DNA of 64,000 nt, taken from Miscanthus floridulus. Lineage: Eukaryota > Streptophyta > Magnoliopsida > Poales > Poaceae. The DNA lies in assembly GCF_019320115.1 (NCBI RefSeq), contig NC_089593.1:35411835-35475834 (forward strand), written 5' to 3'. Below the pieces are notes generated by a model. It saw only the letters and a program-made list of their open reading frames with translations. It did not search any database and had not been told where the DNA came from. This document shows, one piece after another, positions 63,159-64,000 of this stretch; positions within the stretch are counted from its first letter, which is position 1; the number at the start of each line of letters is the position of its first letter. The position numbers and the translations under genes are program-made.

Positions 63159-63289
63159 AACCCGAGAACGAAACGATTCTAGTTGAGCAAGTTCTGGAAG
63201 AATCCCCGGTTGTCACGGGATTTGATAATTGTGGTACTAATCCGGAACCGGAAATCGTCAACGAAGGCAAGCCCCGGTTTATGCATTAA
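63159..63289 (+). CDS. Exon-like 43-codon reading frame, unknown
   Basis: After a good splice acceptor (TTATCATTTCGTGTAG) an open frame without ATG reads through NETILVEQVLEESPVVTGF and ends GKPRFMH-stop at 63287-63289. Codon content is acidic and protein-like, unlike its AT-rich surroundings. A possible upstream exon begins at the ATG at 61978 and ends at a GTAAGC donor near 62070, but phase and use are unproven. I do not recognise the protein. It lies inside the LTR-like sequence. Confidence 0.3.
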
Positions 63290-64000
63290 GCCCTTACCTT
63301 GTTTACTTTGAAAAGTTATCACCTATGTTATTTATTGCATTAAGTTGTTTAATTCAAATGTTACCTACTTGATGCATTACCTACCTTGATAATTGTTTAC
63401 CATCCTTGAAGATGTTTTCGTTTATAAAGGCGTAGTGTGCTTAGTATGCTTTATGGTAGGATTTCAAAGTAAAAGTTTCGATACAATCAAAGATGGCATA
63501 CTGGCCAAAGAAAGAAAGGATGTAGAATGAATTAGAGACTAGTCGGGTGACTTATCTTGAATGTTGGGTAATGTTGCCGACTATGTCGCTTAAAGGCCAC
63601 TCATTGTGGATCTTCTGAACGAGACACTTTGTAGTACTGGTCACATACTCCGGTAAGCCTACTTCGGCTAATCCGATACTAAGACGAATGCCCGCGCACT
63701 GGGAGTGGAGAGATGGCGGGAGTAGCGTGTACCCTCGTGGCTGGAATGTGGCCTGGATTTGAGGTGTGCTGTGCTCTCGGGTGGCGTGGAGACGGCTTAG
63801 TATAGGAGGATCCGGTAGCGAGGTTGATATATGCAAGATTAAGTTCTACATATGTCGTGTGATAAGGAATCCCCAGCTGGGACTTGAATCAATTCGAATT
63901 GCCGGTGCTCCGCGGATATGGAGACTCGATTCATTACAGAAGCAATGTAGTACTGGTGAATTACTAAAATATGAGAAAAAGAATGGAATGAGAAGGAATG

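Larger units (their letters stand above)
60966..64000 (+). mobile_element. TGTAACACC LTR-like sequence, longer copy, running off the window
   Basis: Starts TGTAACACCTCTGG, with a TATA box at 61767-61774 and then a GC-rich leader. Long AT-rich non-coding sequence continues for over 2 kb, with phrases such as CAGCTGGGACTTGAATC near 63870 typical of long grass LTRs. No primer binding site or internal domain appears before 64000, so an LTR longer than 3 kb (as in Tekay/Del-type chromoviruses) is inferred. A non-LTR origin cannot be excluded. Confidence 0.55.

Overview
Organism and setting: The window looks like nuclear DNA of a grass, most likely an Andropogoneae/panicoid species. This is inferred from the transposon types, the GC-rich first exons and the LTR sequence style; no species is claimed. 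There is one recognisable host gene, present twice, for alanyl-tRNA synthetase (AlaRS). It has 22 coding exons on the minus strand. Nearly everything else is transposable-element sequence. I see no bacterial-type operon, CRISPR array or novel defence system.  Layout: The window is dominated by a large direct duplication. Bases 1-28957 recur as 32864-61893, so the period is about 32.9 kb; the left end of copy 1 lies outside the window. Each copy reads, from the left: the gag end of a minus-strand Copia retrotransposon; its 5' LTR (2472-4025 / 35338-36886); a degenerate repeat interrupted by a complete Mutator-like element with long terminal inverted repeats and a 9-bp target duplication (4696-5962 / 37558-38817); a Gypsy-style LTR-like block; a low-content stretch; a second LTR fragment with its own TATA box; a GC-rich segment; the AlaRS gene (13658-25864 / 46536-58769 from the inner start codon); its upstream region with a telo box and site-II motifs; and the start of another LTR-like sequence beginning TGTAACACC. 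Copy 1 stops abruptly inside that sequence at about 28957. Between the copies (28958-32863) lie an unclassified segment and the pol half of the Copia element, which lacks the N-terminal part of reverse transcriptase and shows no 3' LTR. Right of copy 2 the TGTAACACC element continues to the window end.  The gene: Splicing the copy 2 exons gives 2856 nt from the inner ATG, or 951 residues plus stop, with an in-frame upstream ATG adding 51 residues. This is the arrangement expected for a synthetase serving both cytosol and an organelle. Copy 2 is open throughout except for one extra base in exon 21. Copy 1 is open in exons 7-22 but has 1-bp indels in exons 1-5 and a stop codon in exon 6. Introns of both copies carry the same hAT, PIF/Harbinger-type, Tourist-like and Stowaway-like insertions, so those insertions predate the duplication or the split of the two haplotypes.  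Interpretation: The copies differ by scattered 1-bp indels, dense in some blocks and nearly absent in others, plus a few genuine 15-20 bp indels. Two haplotypes or homeologous alleles joined during assembly explain this at least as well as a real tandem duplication. Reads spanning base 28957 would decide.
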